Origin: Hyphomicrobiales bacterium
GTDB lineage: Bacteria; Pseudomonadota; Alphaproteobacteria; Rhizobiales; Xanthobacteraceae
Direction of reading: 5' to 3'
Assembly (NCBI GenBank): GCA_003164375.1
Contig: PLTE01000050.1
Location: 5,599-29,856 of the forward strand
Length of the DNA: 24,258 nt
A model generated the notes under the pieces. It searched no databases and was not told the origin of the DNA. It saw only the letters and a program-made list of their open reading frames with translations. Numbering within the stretch: position 1 is the stretch's first letter; the number at the start of each line of letters is the position of its first letter. Shown piece after piece: positions 16,033 through 24,258 of this stretch. Made by a program: the position numbers and the translations under genes.

Positions 16033-16544
16033 CCGGTGCGCTCGGGATTGCCCGGCTCGGCGGCGGCCGTCACCGGCTCAGGCGCCGGCAGGGATTCTGG
16101 CGTGGGCGCCGGAGGGAGCTCCAACATTGGGGCCGGGGCGGGCAGCGCCTCGGCCGGCAACGCGGGCGGAGCGTCGGCAATTGCGTCAGGTTTCTCTTCG
16201 GACGTCGTCTGCCCTGCAGCTTTCGGCGCGGAGCCATCGGTGAGCGACTTCTCGATGTCCTTGCCGACGCTCTCGACGTCTTCGCGCACGCTCTTGAGCG
16301 GATCGATATTGGTGAAACCGCTGGTCACGCTCTGCGCCATATCGTCGACCTGCTTCTTGAGGTCGGTCATCTCGGCTTCGCGCATCGCCTCCTGGAACTG
16401 ATTTTGGAAATCGGCGGCCATGCCGCGGATCTTGCGCGTCCACTGCCCCATCGTGCGCATAACCGCCGGTAATTCCTTCGGCCCAATCACGATCAATGCG
16501 ACGATGCCGATGAGAAGGAATTCGGTCCAACTAATGTCGAACAT
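16029..16544 (-). CDS. tatB: Sec-independent protein translocase TatB
   Basis: TatB partners TatC in binding twin-arginine substrates. The 171-residue product begins MFDISWTEFLLIGIVALIVI, a short membrane helix, then GPKELPAVMRTMGQW, the TatB hinge and amphipathic helix, followed by a charged helix and a long Pro/Ala/Glu-rich tail. Starting MFDI rather than MGSLSIW, and its length, separate it from TatA. The ribosome site GGAG lies seven bases before ATG 16544. Confidence 0.95.
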   Translation of the reverse strand: MFDISWTEFLLIGIVALIVIGPKELPAVMRTMGQWTRKIRGMAADFQNQFQEAMREAEMTDLKKQVDDMAQSVTSGFTNIDPLKSVREDVESVGKDIEKSLTDGSAPKAAGQTTSEEKPDAIADAPPALPAEALPAPAPMLELPPAPTPESLPAPEPVTAAAEPGNPERTG

Positions 16545-16579
16545 GAAGTTTCTCCGGCCGCGTTACGCCCGCCACGCCA

Positions 16580-16610
16580 CGACCGCCGATCAATTTGGTT
16601 ATGGCGGTCG
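16580..16610. repeat. Inverted repeat in the tatA-tatB spacer
   Basis: CGACCGCC (16580-16587) and GGCGGTCG (16603-16610) pair perfectly over 8 bp with a 15-base loop. No T-tract follows on the minus strand, so it looks more like an RNA-processing or stability hairpin than a terminator. Confidence 0.45.
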
Positions 16611-16640
16611 CGACCAGCGAAAGCGTCAGGACCGCGAGGG

Positions 16641-16886
16641 CTAGACCTTGCTCTCGGATTCGGCGCGCCGCTTGAGGTCGGCGGCGGCCTGATGGTCGAT
16701 GGTCTTGATCGGCGCATCCGATTTGGGGGCGGCCTCGGCGGTATCGTCCTCGGACAAGCCCTTTTTGAACGATTTGATGCCTTTAGCGACATCGCCCATC
16801 AAGTCCGAAACCTTACCGCGCCCGCCGAATACGAGCAGGAGTACGGCGCCGACGATCAACCAGTGCCAGATGCTCAAAGAGCCCAT
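16641..16886 (-). CDS. tatA: Sec-independent protein translocase TatA
   Basis: TatA forms the pore-like oligomer of the Tat system. The 81-residue product begins MGSLSIWHWLIVGAVLLLVF, one short membrane helix, then the FGGRGKVSDLMGDVAKGIKS amphipathic helix with the usual Phe-Gly hinge, and a short charged tail. GGAGGATGTT before ATG 16886 is a strong ribosome site. It heads the tatABC operon. Confidence 0.96.
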   Translation of the reverse strand: MGSLSIWHWLIVGAVLLLVFGGRGKVSDLMGDVAKGIKSFKKGLSEDDTAEAAPKSDAPIKTIDHQAAADLKRRAESESKV

Positions 16887-16943
16887 AACATCCTCCGTCC
16901 GCCGTAACGCTCACATTGGCGCGCGCATATGCGGCAACATCTC

Positions 16944-16997
16944 CGGCAGCCTGCCGATTTTAGTCAGAAACTAGGCGTCGGGACCGGCAAAAACAAG
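16944..16997 (-). promoter_or_regulatory. Possible tatA promoter with a palindrome near the start
   Basis: On the minus strand CTTGTT (16997-16992) and CTAGTT (16974-16969) are 17 bases apart, each matching the rhizobial CTTGAC/CTATAT consensus at four of six bases. CGGCAG-C-CTGCCG (16944-16956) lies just downstream of the expected start. Nothing else was recognised in the roughly 200-base scpB-tatA spacer. Confidence 0.35.
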
Positions 16998-17090
16998 CGC
17001 AACCGCAATGCCCTTAAGCCGCAGGGACGCGTTCGTCACGTTAACCCTACACCGCAAGGCTTTCGCTCATGGGATCGCCCGCACGGCGAA

Positions 17091-17795
17091 TTATTCCTCG
17101 CTGCGCTCTGCGGGGGGCGCCAGTCCCAGGTCGAGATCTTCCGGACCGAGCGGCTCTTCGTCATCGCGCAGCGTCAGGTCGTCGGAGGGAACCGGGACGG
17201 CAAAATCGGCCGGCATCGTTGCGTCGACAAGCCCCGCGCCCTTGAGTTCGTCGAGGCCGGGAAGGTCGGTCAGCGCTTCAAGTCCGAAATGCGACAGAAA
17301 TGCCTCATTGGTTCCATAGGTCACGGGCCGGCCCGGAGCCTTGCGCCGACCGCGCAGCCGCACCCAGCCGGTCTCCAGCAATACGTCGAGCGTGCCCTTC
17401 GACGTGCTCACGCCGCGGATATCTTCGACCTCCGCCCGCGTCACCGGCTGATGGTAGGCCACAATGGCAAGCGTCTCGATCGCGGCCCGCGACAGTTTGC
17501 GCGTGACTACCGATTCATGCGTGAGCAGCCACGCCAGATCGCTGGCGGTGCGCAGCGTCCACTTACCCCCCACGCGCACAAGGTTGACGCCACGCGGCTC
17601 GTACTCCTGCTGCAATTGCAGCAGCAGCGCACGCACGTCGATGCCGGCCGGCAGGCGCGCGGCCAGAGCTTTTTCGTCGAGAGGCGCCTCGGCGGCAAAC
17701 AAGAGCGCTTCGAGGATGCGCAGTTCTTCCGCGCGATCCGGCGCTTCGTCGTCCTTGTCGCCGATAATCACACGCATCTCCGCGACATTCGACAT
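17091..17795 (-). CDS. scpB: Segregation and condensation protein ScpB
   Basis: ScpB forms two winged-helix domains that cap ScpA in the SMC-ScpAB complex for chromosome condensation. The 234-residue product has the family stretches ILEALLFAAEAPLDEKALAA, the KLSRAAIETLAIVAYHQPVT signature, DIRGVSTSKGTLDVLLETGW and GRRKAPGRPVTYGTNEAFL. ATG 17795 is chosen because AAGGAGAT stands seven bases before it; the longer frame from 17852 overlaps scpA. It follows scpA by 16 bases. Confidence 0.95.
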   Translation of the reverse strand: MSNVAEMRVIIGDKDDEAPDRAEELRILEALLFAAEAPLDEKALAARLPAGIDVRALLLQLQQEYEPRGVNLVRVGGKWTLRTASDLAWLLTHESVVTRKLSRAAIETLAIVAYHQPVTRAEVEDIRGVSTSKGTLDVLLETGWVRLRGRRKAPGRPVTYGTNEAFLSHFGLEALTDLPGLDELKGAGLVDATMPADFAVPVPSDDLTLRDDEEPLGPEDLDLGLAPPAERSEE

Positions 17796-17811
17796 TGGTT
17801 CGATCTCCTTG

Positions 17812-18654
17812 TTACGCATTCCCGGATTGAACGGCCAAATCTTCCGCAGCATTGCCGTCCGTAGTCTGTCGCTTGCGAAGATAGAGCGGCGTAAAGGCCC
17901 CTTGCTGGTGCGCTTCCAGGCGTCCCTCGCGCACCAATTCCAGGGCCGCGGCGAAGCTCGAAGCCAGCACGGTTGCGATCATCGACGGTTCGACCAGATA
18001 GGCGATCAGGTATTGGTCGAGCGGGCTCCAGTCCAAGGACTGACCAACCATCCGTTCGAGCGCCTCGCGCGCCTCGGCGAGCGACCACACCGTGCGTTTG
18101 GGCATGCGTACGAAGGATCGCGCCTTGGTCTGCCGCCGTCCCGCGTAGGCCGACAGCAGATCGTAGAGCGTCGCCGACCATTCCGGGCGTTTGATCTCGG
18201 CGATCGGCTCGGGCTGGCCGCGCGCAAAGACGTCGCGCCCGAGCTGCGGTCGATTGAGCAGTTGCTCGGCCGCGTGCCGGATCGCCTCCAGCCGCCGCAG
18301 CCGCTGCGCCAGCGCATTCGCCAAATCCTCGGCGCTCGCACCCTCGGCCGGATGCAGTTCGGGCAGCAACAGTCGCGATTTGAGATAGGCGAGCCAGGCC
18401 GCCATCACCAGGTAGTCGGCGGCAAGCTCCAGTCGCATTTTGCGCGCCGCCTCGACGAAGGCGAGGTACTGGTCGGCGAGCGCGAGGATGGAAATCTTGG
18501 CCAAGTCGACCTTCTGCTGGCGTGCAAGCGTCAGCAACAGGTCGAGCGGACCTTCGAAGCCCTCGACATCGACCACCAATGACGGCTCGTCGGAGCCTCG
18601 CTCCGGCGGATCGGCTTCGAATTCCAAATCCTCGGCGCTCATCTCGGCGTTCAT
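17812..18654 (-). CDS. scpA: Segregation and condensation protein ScpA
   Basis: ScpA is the kleisin that bridges the SMC heads. The 280-residue product has an acidic N-terminus, then the kleisin start VEGFEGPLDLLLTLARQQKV, ISILALADQYLAF, and YLVMAAWLAYLKSRLLLPE, all characteristic. The winged-helix end region (ALELVREGRLEAHQQGAFTP) is typical too. ATG 18654 lies one base after the nagZ stop; the much longer frame to 18822 runs into nagZ and has an Arg-rich start unlike the family. Confidence 0.95.
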   Translation of the reverse strand: MNAEMSAEDLEFEADPPERGSDEPSLVVDVEGFEGPLDLLLTLARQQKVDLAKISILALADQYLAFVEAARKMRLELAADYLVMAAWLAYLKSRLLLPELHPAEGASAEDLANALAQRLRRLEAIRHAAEQLLNRPQLGRDVFARGQPEPIAEIKRPEWSATLYDLLSAYAGRRQTKARSFVRMPKRTVWSLAEAREALERMVGQSLDWSPLDQYLIAYLVEPSMIATVLASSFAAALELVREGRLEAHQQGAFTPLYLRKRQTTDGNAAEDLAVQSGNA

Positions 18655-18655
18655 G

Positions 18656-19690
18656 TCAGATTCCTGCGGAGCCCTGCGCGGATTGCCAGGCGCCCGCCAT
18701 GAGGTTGAAGAACTCAGCGCGGCTTGCCGCAATATCGATCGGCGCCGCGGGTATTCGTGCCGCAAGCGCCGCCGCGGCCCGTCGCGCCGCTTCACCCGCA
18801 AGCTGGGGCGCTGCCGTGGCAACCGCTCGCATTTCCGGCATTTTGCCGTTGCAATGCAGCACCATATCGCAGCCGGCCGTCAGCGCTGCTTCGGTACGCT
18901 CGCCGAGTGAACCCGACAACGCGCCCATGGAAATATCGTCGCTCAAGAGAAGGCCCCGGAACCCGATCGAATCACGAATCACATCCTGCACTATAGTGGC
19001 CGAAGTGGTGGCCGGCGCGACCGGGTCGATGGCCGTGAACACAACATGGGCAGTCATCCCCAGCGGTAACGCCGCAAGCGGCCGAAAGGCTGCGAAATCG
19101 GTCAAATCCAGGGTCGCGCGAGCGGTATTGACCACAGGGAGCCGATGGTGGCTATCGGCCGTGGCCCGGCCGTGACCGGGGATGTGCTTGAGCACCGGCA
19201 GAACGCCCCCCTCGGCCAAGCCCGCCGCGATAGCCCCCCCGATCGCCGCCACCTTATCGGGCTCCGCGCCATAGGCGCGATCGCCGATGATCGGATCGGC
19301 CCCCGCAACAGGAAGATCGGCGATCGGCGCGCAATCGACATCGATGCCGAGTGCCGCGAGGTCGTTCGCGATCAGGCGTGCGCCGAGCCTGGCCGCGGAT
19401 AGCCCTATTTCGCGATCGCGGTCGTAGAGCGCGCCGTATGCTGCGCCCGGCGGATAAACCGGCCAGTGCGGCGGACCCAGGCGCTGCACCCGGCCACCTT
19501 CCTGATCGATCAGGACCGGCGCCTGCCAGCCGGCCGCGTCACGGAACTCTAAGACGAGCCGTTGCAGCGCCTCGGGGTCGGCAATGTTGCGCTTGAAAAC
19601 GATGAGACCCCAAGGCTCGGCCTCCTTGAGGAACGCTCGTTCCCCCGCGGTCAAGACGGTCCCGGCAAGGCCGGTGATGAAGGCACGCAT
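18656..19690 (-). CDS. nagZ: Beta-N-acetylhexosaminidase (glycoside hydrolase family 3)
   Basis: NagZ removes N-acetylglucosamine from muropeptides in the cytosol during cell-wall recycling. The 344-residue product has IDQEGGRVQRL, the substrate-binding and acid/base loop LKHIPGHGRATADSHHRLP (His in the KHIPGHG and DSH motifs), and the nucleophile motif LLLSDDISMGAL (around residues 248-257). There is no signal peptide, as expected. It begins 60 bases after the SPOR gene stop and ends one base before scpA. Confidence 0.95.
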   Translation of the reverse strand: MRAFITGLAGTVLTAGERAFLKEAEPWGLIVFKRNIADPEALQRLVLEFRDAAGWQAPVLIDQEGGRVQRLGPPHWPVYPPGAAYGALYDRDREIGLSAARLGARLIANDLAALGIDVDCAPIADLPVAGADPIIGDRAYGAEPDKVAAIGGAIAAGLAEGGVLPVLKHIPGHGRATADSHHRLPVVNTARATLDLTDFAAFRPLAALPLGMTAHVVFTAIDPVAPATTSATIVQDVIRDSIGFRGLLLSDDISMGALSGSLGERTEAALTAGCDMVLHCNGKMPEMRAVATAAPQLAGEAARRAAAALAARIPAAPIDIAASRAEFFNLMAGAWQSAQGSAGI

Positions 19691-19750
19691 TTCGGCCGCT
19701 TAGCGTGCGCCCTACAGCGGGGTCAAGCGCAAGGGTCTAATACCCCCGCC

Positions 19751-21403
19751 TTAATTCCTTTGGACGATGCAATTGCCGCCGGCCGCCTTCAAGCTGGAGC
19801 ACAGCCCGGCGGCCTGTTCCATCGAGGCAAATGGACCGACAAGCGCCCGGTAGTAGACGCCCTTGCTGCCGAGATCCGCGCGGCGGACCGTCGACTGGTG
19901 GCCGCCGAGCTGGGTCGGATATTTGGCCTGCAGCGCACGGAACGCCGTCTGGGCGTCGGCTTCGCTGCGCTGGGAGGTGACTTGAACCGCGTAACCGCCG
20001 CCTGCCGCGGCTGATGTGGGCAATGTGGACGATGTAGGCGCCGCCTCGCCAACCGCTGAAGGACTGAGGCTCGTTGGCTGCGCCACAGCCATCCGGGTCC
20101 GAGCCGGGGCGGCGCCCGGCGCCTGGCCTTGCGAAGGGACGATCGACAGTGGGGCATTCGCGCCGGCCGGCAGCGCGGGCGCTGCCGCCGCTTTGGGCAT
20201 AGGCGGAGCCGCAGGCCGTGGCGCCGTCGCGCGGGCCGACGGCTGAGGCGGCGATGGTGCGGCTCCTGCCGCATCGGGGCCACCGAATTGATCGGGCCGG
20301 ATGGGGACAGTGTGAATCCTCTTCGGTTCAGCCGATAGCGGCGACGAAGCTTGCGGCGCCGCGGCGGCAGCCGGGAGCGGCGCCGAAACACCGGGCATGG
20401 TCGGCGTCGCCGCAGATGCTACGGGCGCGGGAAAACCGGATTGCCCGGTTGCCAGAACGCCGGGCGGGGGCGTGTCCGGAGCAGGAAAAATCGGAATGGT
20501 CGAGACCACCCGCGGCGAGGCATTCACGGGCGCCGGCACGTCGACCGGCTTTTCCTCGCGCGATACCAGTTTCTCGCCGGAAGCGGCATTGCTCGCATCG
20601 GCCTGGTCCGAGCCGTTGCCCTTGGTGTTGGTCGTCTTAGGCACGATCTTGTTCGGGCCATTATCCGCCCTGATGATCGGCGGCAGCGACGGCAGCATCG
20701 AAGCGCCGAACATGGCGCGATAAGCAAACGCGCCCGCGGTGCCGAGCACCGCCAGTGCCAGTACGGCCGCTACGATGACAAGTCCACCGCGCCGCCGCGC
20801 GGTTGGTGCGTCTTCCTCGTACTCTTCCGGATCGTAGGAAGAATCGGCGTAGGATTGATCGTCGCCGCCATCCTGCTCCTGATCATCGTACTCATAACGG
20901 TCGCGGGTGCGCGGCAGGAACGCCGGCAGCTGCTGCTCGCGCGTGCCCGGCGGCTCTGGCGCGTTCCGATAACGCGGCTCCCCCGCGGCGTAGCCATGGG
21001 CCTCGTCATGAGCGCCGTTCAATCGCGGGCGCGGCGCGGAGAATGGATTGACGGCCGGCACGTCGTAGTCGGCGTCATGCGATGGAGGCGCAACGCGATA
21101 CGGCGGCGGATAAGGCTCGGGAAGACGCGGCGGGTCGTAGCGCTCGTCGTACTGTTCTGGGGCCGGTTCGTTCGGTTCGGCGTAGCGGTCATCGGCTGCC
21201 CAATCCTGGGCCGCCGGGTCATCGGGCGCGGGGCCGGCGCCGACCACCGTGTCATGGGCGAAGTCATTTCTCGGGTCGCTCTGCCCGATCAGCCGTGCCA
21301 GTTCGGCAAGCGGATCCTCGGCCTGCCCGCGCGCCGGCGCTACGTCGCGGCCATGCGCCAGCGGATCGTGGCTGCGGTAAGAACGGAAATTACTGTCGGC
21401 CAT
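19751..21403 (-). CDS. SPOR-domain membrane protein
   Basis: The 550-residue product has a long acidic, Pro/Asp/Tyr-rich cytosolic region (1-205), one membrane helix (GGLVIVAAVLALAVLGTAGA, about 206-228), a very Pro/Ala-rich periplasmic linker (about 235-465), and a C-terminal SPOR domain (about 470-550, with YAVQVTSQRSEADAQTAFRA and VGPFASMEQAAGLC). SPOR domains bind denuded septal peptidoglycan, so it probably acts at the division site like FtsN, though its architecture alone does not make it FtsN. GAGGCGAAC before ATG 21403 is a good ribosome site. It sits between argS and nagZ as in related genomes. Confidence 0.9.
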   Translation of the reverse strand: MADSNFRSYRSHDPLAHGRDVAPARGQAEDPLAELARLIGQSDPRNDFAHDTVVGAGPAPDDPAAQDWAADDRYAEPNEPAPEQYDERYDPPRLPEPYPPPYRVAPPSHDADYDVPAVNPFSAPRPRLNGAHDEAHGYAAGEPRYRNAPEPPGTREQQLPAFLPRTRDRYEYDDQEQDGGDDQSYADSSYDPEEYEEDAPTARRRGGLVIVAAVLALAVLGTAGAFAYRAMFGASMLPSLPPIIRADNGPNKIVPKTTNTKGNGSDQADASNAASGEKLVSREEKPVDVPAPVNASPRVVSTIPIFPAPDTPPPGVLATGQSGFPAPVASAATPTMPGVSAPLPAAAAAPQASSPLSAEPKRIHTVPIRPDQFGGPDAAGAAPSPPQPSARATAPRPAAPPMPKAAAAPALPAGANAPLSIVPSQGQAPGAAPARTRMAVAQPTSLSPSAVGEAAPTSSTLPTSAAAGGGYAVQVTSQRSEADAQTAFRALQAKYPTQLGGHQSTVRRADLGSKGVYYRALVGPFASMEQAAGLCSSLKAAGGNCIVQRN

Positions 21404-21478
21404 AAAGTTCGCCTCGGTTCAGGCGTTTACGCATTACAGGTCGGCCAATGCCCGGCGCCTTGCAAACGCCGCCCGCAG

Positions 21479-23251
21479 TCATCGCATCTCGTTTGGCGCC
21501 TCAACCCCGAGGAGCGCGAGTCCCGACGCGAGGACGGTGGCGACGCCTTGAACGAGCACAAGCCGCGCCTCGGTCATTTGTCGATCATTCTGGATAATGA
21601 AGCGTAAATGTGGCGCGGCATTGCCGAGCGTGTAAAGCGCATGAAATTCACTCGCTAAGTCGAACAGATAAAAGGCGATTCGATGCGGTTCGTGGGCGAG
21701 TGAGGCCGCTTCGACGATGCGCGGATAAAGGGCAATACGTCGCATCAATGCGAGTTCCGCCGGGTCGGAGAGCCTTTCAAGATTCGGCCTATCGACCAAA
21801 ATCGATATGGCCGCCGGCAGGTCGGGAAACGCCGCCCGGGCATTGCGAAACACCGATTGGGCGCGGGCGTGACCGTATTGGACGTAAAATACCGGGTTGT
21901 CGCGCGATTGCTCGATCACCTTGGCGAGGTCGAATTCGAGCACCGCGTCATTCTTCCGGAAGAGCATCATGAAGCGGACCGCGTCTGGTCCCACCTCTTC
22001 CACAACTTCGCGTAAAGTGACGAACTCGCCGGCCCGCTTTGACATTGTCACCGGCTGGCCGGCGCGCAACAGCTTAACGAGCTGCACGACCTTGACGTCG
22101 AGTTCGGCACCGCGCTCGCTCAGCGCCGCGACTGCCGCCTGCATGCGCTTGATGTAGCCGCCATGATCGGCGCCCCAGACATCGATCAGCGTGCGAAAGC
22201 CACGTTCGAGCTTGGAGCGATGGTAGGCAATGTCGGAGGCGAAATAGGTGTAAGAGCCGTCAGACTTCTTCAGCGGACGATCGACATCGTCACCGAATTC
22301 GGTCGAGCGGAACAGTGTTTGCTCGCGGTCCTCCCAGTCCTCGACCGGCGCGCCCTTGGGCGGCGGCAAGCGGCCGTCATAGACATAGCCGCGCTGCCGC
22401 AACCATTCGATCGTTACCGCCACGCGGTCGACATCGCCGGCGATCAGTGAACGTTCGGAAAAGAAGACATCGGGACTGACGTTCAGTGCAGCGAGGTCGG
22501 CGCTGATCGCCGCCATCATCATCTCGATAGTCTTGTTGCGCACGACTGGCAGCCACTTGGCCTCGGGCTCAGCCTTCAACCTATCCGCAAATTCCGCCGC
22601 GAGCGCCGCACCTACCGGCTTGAGATAATCGCCCGGATAAAGCCCCTCCGGAATTTCGCCGATGTCTTCGCCGAGCGCCTCGCGGTAGCGCAGATAGGCC
22701 GAGCGCGCGAGTACATCGACCTGGGCGCCGGCGTCATTGATGTAATATTCGCGCGTGACCTTGAACCCGGTAAACGCAAGCAGGCTTGCCAACGCGTCGC
22801 CGAACACGGCGCCGCGGCAATGGCCGACATGCATCGGCCCGGTCGGATTGGCCGAGACATATTCGACGTTGACGGGAACGTCGGCGCCGATGTCGCTTCG
22901 GCCATATTGCGCATCGCGTTTGACGGCGTTGCGCAGGGCATCGATCCAGGCCGCGGGTTTGAGCGTGAGATTGATGAAGCCGGGTCCGGCGACATCGACT
23001 TTGTCAACAAGCTCATCGGCGCGCAGCTTTGCCGCGATCGCTTCGGCAAGCTCGCGCGGCTTGCGGCCGGCGTCCTTCGCAAGAACCATGGCGGCATTGG
23101 TGGCCATGTCGCCATGCGACGCATCGCGCGGCGGCTCGATCGAGATGCGCGACAGATCGATACCGGCCGGCAATTCGCCAGCCGCGATCAGCGCCTCGTT
23201 GGCGCGTCGCACGCGATCGAGCATTTCGGCGAAAATATTGTTTGCGGGCAT
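21479..23251 (-). CDS. argS: Arginyl-tRNA synthetase
   Basis: ArgRS charges tRNA(Arg). The 590-residue product is normal in length and class I in type: HIGH motif HVGH (141-144) within SANPTGPMHVGHCRGAVFGD, KMSKS-like MSKRAGEF (403-410), an N-terminal additional domain (about 1-100), and the DALR anticodon-binding end with ASEFHALYTLG. The start MPANNIFAEMLDRVR is usual for the family. It lies 26 bases after the dGTPase-like gene and 75 bases before the SPOR gene. Confidence 0.97.
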   Translation of the reverse strand: MPANNIFAEMLDRVRRANEALIAAGELPAGIDLSRISIEPPRDASHGDMATNAAMVLAKDAGRKPRELAEAIAAKLRADELVDKVDVAGPGFINLTLKPAAWIDALRNAVKRDAQYGRSDIGADVPVNVEYVSANPTGPMHVGHCRGAVFGDALASLLAFTGFKVTREYYINDAGAQVDVLARSAYLRYREALGEDIGEIPEGLYPGDYLKPVGAALAAEFADRLKAEPEAKWLPVVRNKTIEMMMAAISADLAALNVSPDVFFSERSLIAGDVDRVAVTIEWLRQRGYVYDGRLPPPKGAPVEDWEDREQTLFRSTEFGDDVDRPLKKSDGSYTYFASDIAYHRSKLERGFRTLIDVWGADHGGYIKRMQAAVAALSERGAELDVKVVQLVKLLRAGQPVTMSKRAGEFVTLREVVEEVGPDAVRFMMLFRKNDAVLEFDLAKVIEQSRDNPVFYVQYGHARAQSVFRNARAAFPDLPAAISILVDRPNLERLSDPAELALMRRIALYPRIVEAASLAHEPHRIAFYLFDLASEFHALYTLGNAAPHLRFIIQNDRQMTEARLVLVQGVATVLASGLALLGVEAPNEMR

Positions 23252-23277
23252 GGGCCTATGGCGCTTTCGTCGCGCGC

Positions 23278-24258
23278 CTAACGTAATTCCGGGGTCGAGT
23301 CAAAGAGCCGGTTATGCTCGGCAAGCGCATAGCGATCGGTCATGCCGGCGATGAAGTCGGCGATGCGGCGGATGCGGGAGGCTTCACTGAGAGCAAAAAA
23401 CCCCTCCTGCCACTCCGCCGGCAGGTAGGCGGGCTCAGCGCTATAGCGCGCGAACAGGTCGCGCACCACTTGGGCCGCCTGGTCCATCACCCGCATCACC
23501 CGGGGGTGACGATACATATGCGTTTGGAGGAAGCTTTTGACGGCGCGGTCTTGGTCTCCGATTTGCAGCGAAAAGCCTGCGACCGTTGCCATCGCGGCCC
23601 GCACGTCATCGGCCGAGCGTGGGCCGAGGGCTTTAAGCCGGCGGGCAGTCTCGGCGACAACGTCGTCGATAAGGAGCCCGATGAGTTGGCGGATCAACTC
23701 GTGCGCCAGGCGATGATCGTCGAGGCCCCGGTAGGTCGCACGGATCTGGCCAATGATGCCGCCGGGCAGCGGCACAGTCCCAATGTCGTCGAGCGAGAAC
23801 AGCCCCGCGCGTAGCCCGTCGTCAATATCGTGGGCGTCATAGGCGATGTCGTCGGCGACCGCGGCGATCTGCGCCTCAGCGCTGGCGAAGCTCCATAACT
23901 GCAGGTCTTGCAGCCGCGTATAGTCAAGGATCGTCGCCGGGACGCCGTGTTCGCGGTAGTGCCCGAGTGGCGCTCCGCCGCGGTCGGTGAGCGGCCCGTT
24001 GTGCTTGACCAAGCCTTCCAGCGTTTCCCAGGTCAGGTTCAGGCCGTCGAAGCCCGGATAGCGGCGTTCGAGCGCGGTCACAATACGCAAGGTCTGAGCG
24101 TTGTGATCGAAGCCGCCGAACGCGGAAAGGCAGGCGTCGAGCGCGCGCTCGCCGGCATGGCCGAACGGCGGGTGGCCGAGATCATGCGCCAGGGCCAGCG
24201 TTTCGGTGAGATCCTCGTCGAGACCAAGCGCGCGGGCCAGCGCGCGGGCGATCTGCGC
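23278..24258 (-). CDS. dgt: Deoxyguanosinetriphosphate triphosphohydrolase-like protein, 5' end missing
   Basis: The reading frame stays open to the window edge, so the N-terminus is absent and about 326 residues are visible. It is an HD-superfamily hydrolase: the metal motif LAHDLGHPPFGHAGE lies in 24091-24258, followed by GFDHNAQTLRIVTALERRY and ADDIAYDAHDIDDGLRAGLF with further metal residues. This is the dGTPase-like family that cleaves dNTPs to nucleoside and triphosphate, controlling nucleotide pools. It is immediately upstream of argS and probably in the same transcript. Confidence 0.93.
   Translation of the reverse strand, partial: AQIARALARALGLDEDLTETLALAHDLGHPPFGHAGERALDACLSAFGGFDHNAQTLRIVTALERRYPGFDGLNLTWETLEGLVKHNGPLTDRGGAPLGHYREHGVPATILDYTRLQDLQLWSFASAEAQIAAVADDIAYDAHDIDDGLRAGLFSLDDIGTVPLPGGIIGQIRATYRGLDDHRLAHELIRQLIGLLIDDVVAETARRLKALGPRSADDVRAAMATVAGFSLQIGDQDRAVKSFLQTHMYRHPRVMRVMDQAAQVVRDLFARYSAEPAYLPAEWQEGFFALSEASRIRRIADFIAGMTDRYALAEHNRLFDSTPELR

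Noticed and set aside
19700..19745. GGGT...ACCC stem between the SPOR gene and nagZ as a terminator.
   Set aside because: Only four base pairs and no T-tract; it is too weak to call.
21422..21470. GGCGTTT and AAACGCC inverted arms between argS and the SPOR gene.
   Set aside because: The loop is 35 bases long, so a stable hairpin is unlikely and seven-base matches occur by chance at this distance.
20351..21607. A 418-codon open frame on the plus strand opposite the SPOR gene.
   Set aside because: It mirrors the GC-rich third positions of the SPOR gene, is Arg-rich without domains, and runs into argS. The SPOR protein on the other strand has clear structure and a good ribosome site.

Overview
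This window is chromosomal core-genome DNA from a GC-rich alphaproteobacterium. The Hyphomicrobiales (Rhizobiales), near Bradyrhizobium, Rhodopseudomonas, Pseudolabrys or Rhodoplanes, fit best. The reasons are the remembered wording of GatC, SecF, SerRS and NlpD in that group, a palindromic intergenic repeat of a kind I recall from these genomes, an EcfG-type (alphaproteobacterial general stress response) promoter, and the dgt-argS-SPOR-nagZ-scpAB-tatABC-serS-surE-pcm-nlpD and yajC-secDF gene order. No rRNA, tRNA, CRISPR, phage or insertion sequence was recognised.

Layout, left to right. Positions 1-973 (minus) hold gatC, a small uncharacterised gene, and the 5' part of gatA, for making Gln-tRNA/Asn-tRNA by transamidation. 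Diverging from them (1146-3636, plus) are trmFO and an atypical kinase joined to an orphan acyl-CoA-synthetase-like C-terminal domain. A single Bug-type periplasmic solute-binding protein lies at 3673-4656 (minus). From 9089 down to 4791 (minus) runs yajC-secD-secF followed by two small genes. They are homologues of the mitochondrial complex I assembly factors NDUFAF3 (Mth938-like) and NDUFAF6 (squalene-synthase-like). A DUF815 AAA-type ATPase (9268-10227, plus) diverges from yajC.

The right two thirds is almost entirely minus strand: dgt (partial), argS, a SPOR-domain membrane protein, nagZ, scpA, scpB, tatA, tatB, tatC, serS, surE, pcm and an NlpD-like lipoprotein. The only plus-strand gene inside this block is a single-domain response regulator (12551-12928), placed between pcm and surE. 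It has a near-perfect EcfG promoter and a FASGY motif resembling the FAT-GUY regulators of the general stress response.

Functionally the window joins protein export (Sec accessory complex, Tat), envelope and division functions (SPOR protein, NagZ, NlpD-like amidase activator), chromosome condensation (ScpAB), translation fidelity (GatCAB, TrmFO, SerRS, ArgRS) and repair or stress survival (Pcm, SurE, the response regulator). Most genes are ordinary. The most unusual points are the stress-type regulator with its promoter, the kinase/synthetase-fragment fusion, the paired complex I assembly homologues behind secDF, a roughly 50-residue AT-richer insertion in SerRS, and several intergenic palindromes. 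All family assignments come from reading motifs by eye; no database search was run.
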